From contig PQAQ01000067.1 in assembly GCA_003105305.1 (NCBI GenBank), forward strand, positions 1-5,759: a stretch of DNA of 5,759 nucleotides, read 5' to 3'. Positions 4,981 through 5,759 of this stretch are shown here, piece by piece. Origin of the DNA: Candidatus Methylomirabilota bacterium. GTDB lineage: Bacteria > Methylomirabilota > Methylomirabilia > Methylomirabilales > Methylomirabilaceae. The notes under the pieces were generated by a model. The model did not search any database. It was not told the DNA's origin and saw nothing but the letters and a program-made list of their open reading frames with translations. Position numbers and translations under genes: made by a program. Position 1 is the first letter of the stretch. Each line of letters opens with the position of its first letter.

Positions 4981-5759
4981 ATGATGCGACCTGTGAAGGC
5001 ACATCCGGCCGGGCGACTCTCTTCGGCTCAACCCATCCCCAACGTCGAACGGTTTGTCGACGAGTTGCGTCACAGCTACGCGACACAGGGCCATCCTGTC
5101 CACCTCAGGGAGATTGCGCCCAAATCACCCAGCTATGCCGACCTGGACGACCCCCTGCCCGAGCTGCTGTGGGACACCTTGCGCAAAATCGGCGTCGACC
5201 GGCTCTATACGCACCAATGCGCCGCCATCGAAGCGGCCCGTGCGGGCCGGCATCCGTTAGTGGTCACCTCCACCGCATCCGGGAAAAGTTTGACCTACCT
5301 GTTGCCGATTCTCGAACACCTGCTGACCGACCGCTCTGCCAGAGCCTTGCTGTTGTTCCCGATCAAGGCGCTGGAACAGGACCAACTGAAGACGCTACAG
5401 ACGTTGCTGCCCCCTGGCACTGGCATCGAGGCCGCCATCGTAGACGGCGATACACCGGCATCGCGCCGCGAGAAACTCCGGGCCAATCCGCCCCAGCTTC
5501 TGTTGAGCAACCCTGATCTGCTTCATCTCTCCTTATTACCCTACCATGCCCAGTGGCGCGAGCTGTGGCGCAATCTCCGGTATGTGGTGCTCGACGAACT
5601 GCATACGTATCGCGGGGTATTCGGCTCGCACATCGCCCATGTGCTGCGACGACTCCGACGCGTGGCGGCCGCCTACGGCGCGCAGCCACAGTTCATCGCC
5701 TGCTCGGCGACAATCGGTAATCCTGCCGACCTGTCGGAGCAACTCACCGGCCACACCTT
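4981..5759 (+). CDS. DExH-box helicase of the MrfA/YprA-like family, N-terminal part, cut by the window edge
   Basis: Superfamily 2 ATP-dependent helicase. B. subtilis MrfA (YprA) acts in repair of mitomycin-type DNA damage; relatives have a C-terminal DUF1998 zinc-binding domain, which would lie beyond this window. The 259 complete residues show, in order: a Q-motif-like region RLYTHQCAAIEAARAGR (74-90), Walker A TSTASGKS (96-103), motif Ia LFPIKALEQDQL (125-136), SNPDLLH (176-182), the DExH box DELH in VVLDELHTYRGVFGSHIAHV (202-221) and motif III SATIGNP (242-248). Walker A has Ser97 where relatives usually have Gly, and motif Ia has Ile128 for the usual Thr; the P-loop Gly-Lys-Ser is intact. 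A TGA at 4975-4977 closes the frame upstream, so the start is the ATG at 4981 or the next codon (4984). No close Shine-Dalgarno is visible. It diverges from sucC. The family call is sound; the exact repair role is inferred. Confidence 0.92.
   Translation, partial: MMRPVKAHPAGRLSSAQPIPNVERFVDELRHSYATQGHPVHLREIAPKSPSYADLDDPLPELLWDTLRKIGVDRLYTHQCAAIEAARAGRHPLVVTSTASGKSLTYLLPILEHLLTDRSARALLLFPIKALEQDQLKTLQTLLPPGTGIEAAIVDGDTPASRREKLRANPPQLLLSNPDLLHLSLLPYHAQWRELWRNLRYVVLDELHTYRGVFGSHIAHVLRRLRRVAAAYGAQPQFIACSATIGNPADLSEQLTGHT

Noticed and set aside
4837..5103. 88-residue minus-strand frame covering both divergent promoters and the helicase N-terminus
   Set aside because: It runs through promoter elements and opposite a conserved helicase; the composition is not protein-like.

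Overview
The window is a bacterial chromosomal segment of fairly high GC (high fifties percent by eye). It is almost entirely housekeeping genes. Seven genes lie on the minus strand, read from high to low coordinates, and one divergent gene on the plus strand runs off the right edge. There are no mobile elements, CRISPR repeats, tRNAs or rRNAs. The yceD-rpmF-plsX-fabH order is widely conserved in bacteria and does not identify a lineage. The protein style, the sucCD-ndk arrangement and the MrfA/YprA-like helicase remind me of NC10 (Candidatus Methylomirabilis) or neighbouring phyla, but this is an impression, not a demonstration.

Right to left on the minus strand: sucC (3577-4755) and sucD (2683-3552) encode the beta and alpha subunits of succinyl-CoA synthetase, followed 37 nt later by ndk (2199-2645, nucleoside diphosphate kinase). 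These three form a compact energy-metabolism operon under a strong-looking sigma70-type promoter (4836-4863). After a 90-nt gap with its own good promoter (2136-2164) comes the classic yceD(DUF177)-rpmF-plsX-fabH cluster. It links a 23S rRNA/ribosome-associated protein, ribosomal protein L32, the phosphate acyltransferase that starts phospholipid synthesis, and the ketoacyl-ACP synthase that starts fatty acid elongation. fabH is cut by the left edge inside its catalytic cysteine codon. No factor-independent terminator is visible between ndk and yceD, so read-through from the first operon into the second is possible.

The longest stretch without a confident gene is 4756-4980 (225 nt), between the divergent sucC and helicase genes. 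It holds two back-to-back promoters with consensus TTGACA -35 boxes, a cluster of palindromes over the predicted sucC transcription start, a small hairpin next to the sucC start codon, and a possible 17-codon leader ORF before the helicase. The helicase (4981 to the edge) has an open frame of 259 complete codons with SF2 motifs typical of the MrfA/YprA-like DExH family.

I found no clearly new protein system. The most notable unexplained signal is RNA structure at cistron junctions: a 13-bp stem spanning the rpmF stop codon, a 7-9-bp stem at the sucC/sucD junction with the Shine-Dalgarno sequence mostly in its loop, and a small stem that pairs the ndk Shine-Dalgarno. These, with the palindromes at the sucC promoter, are the items most worth checking.
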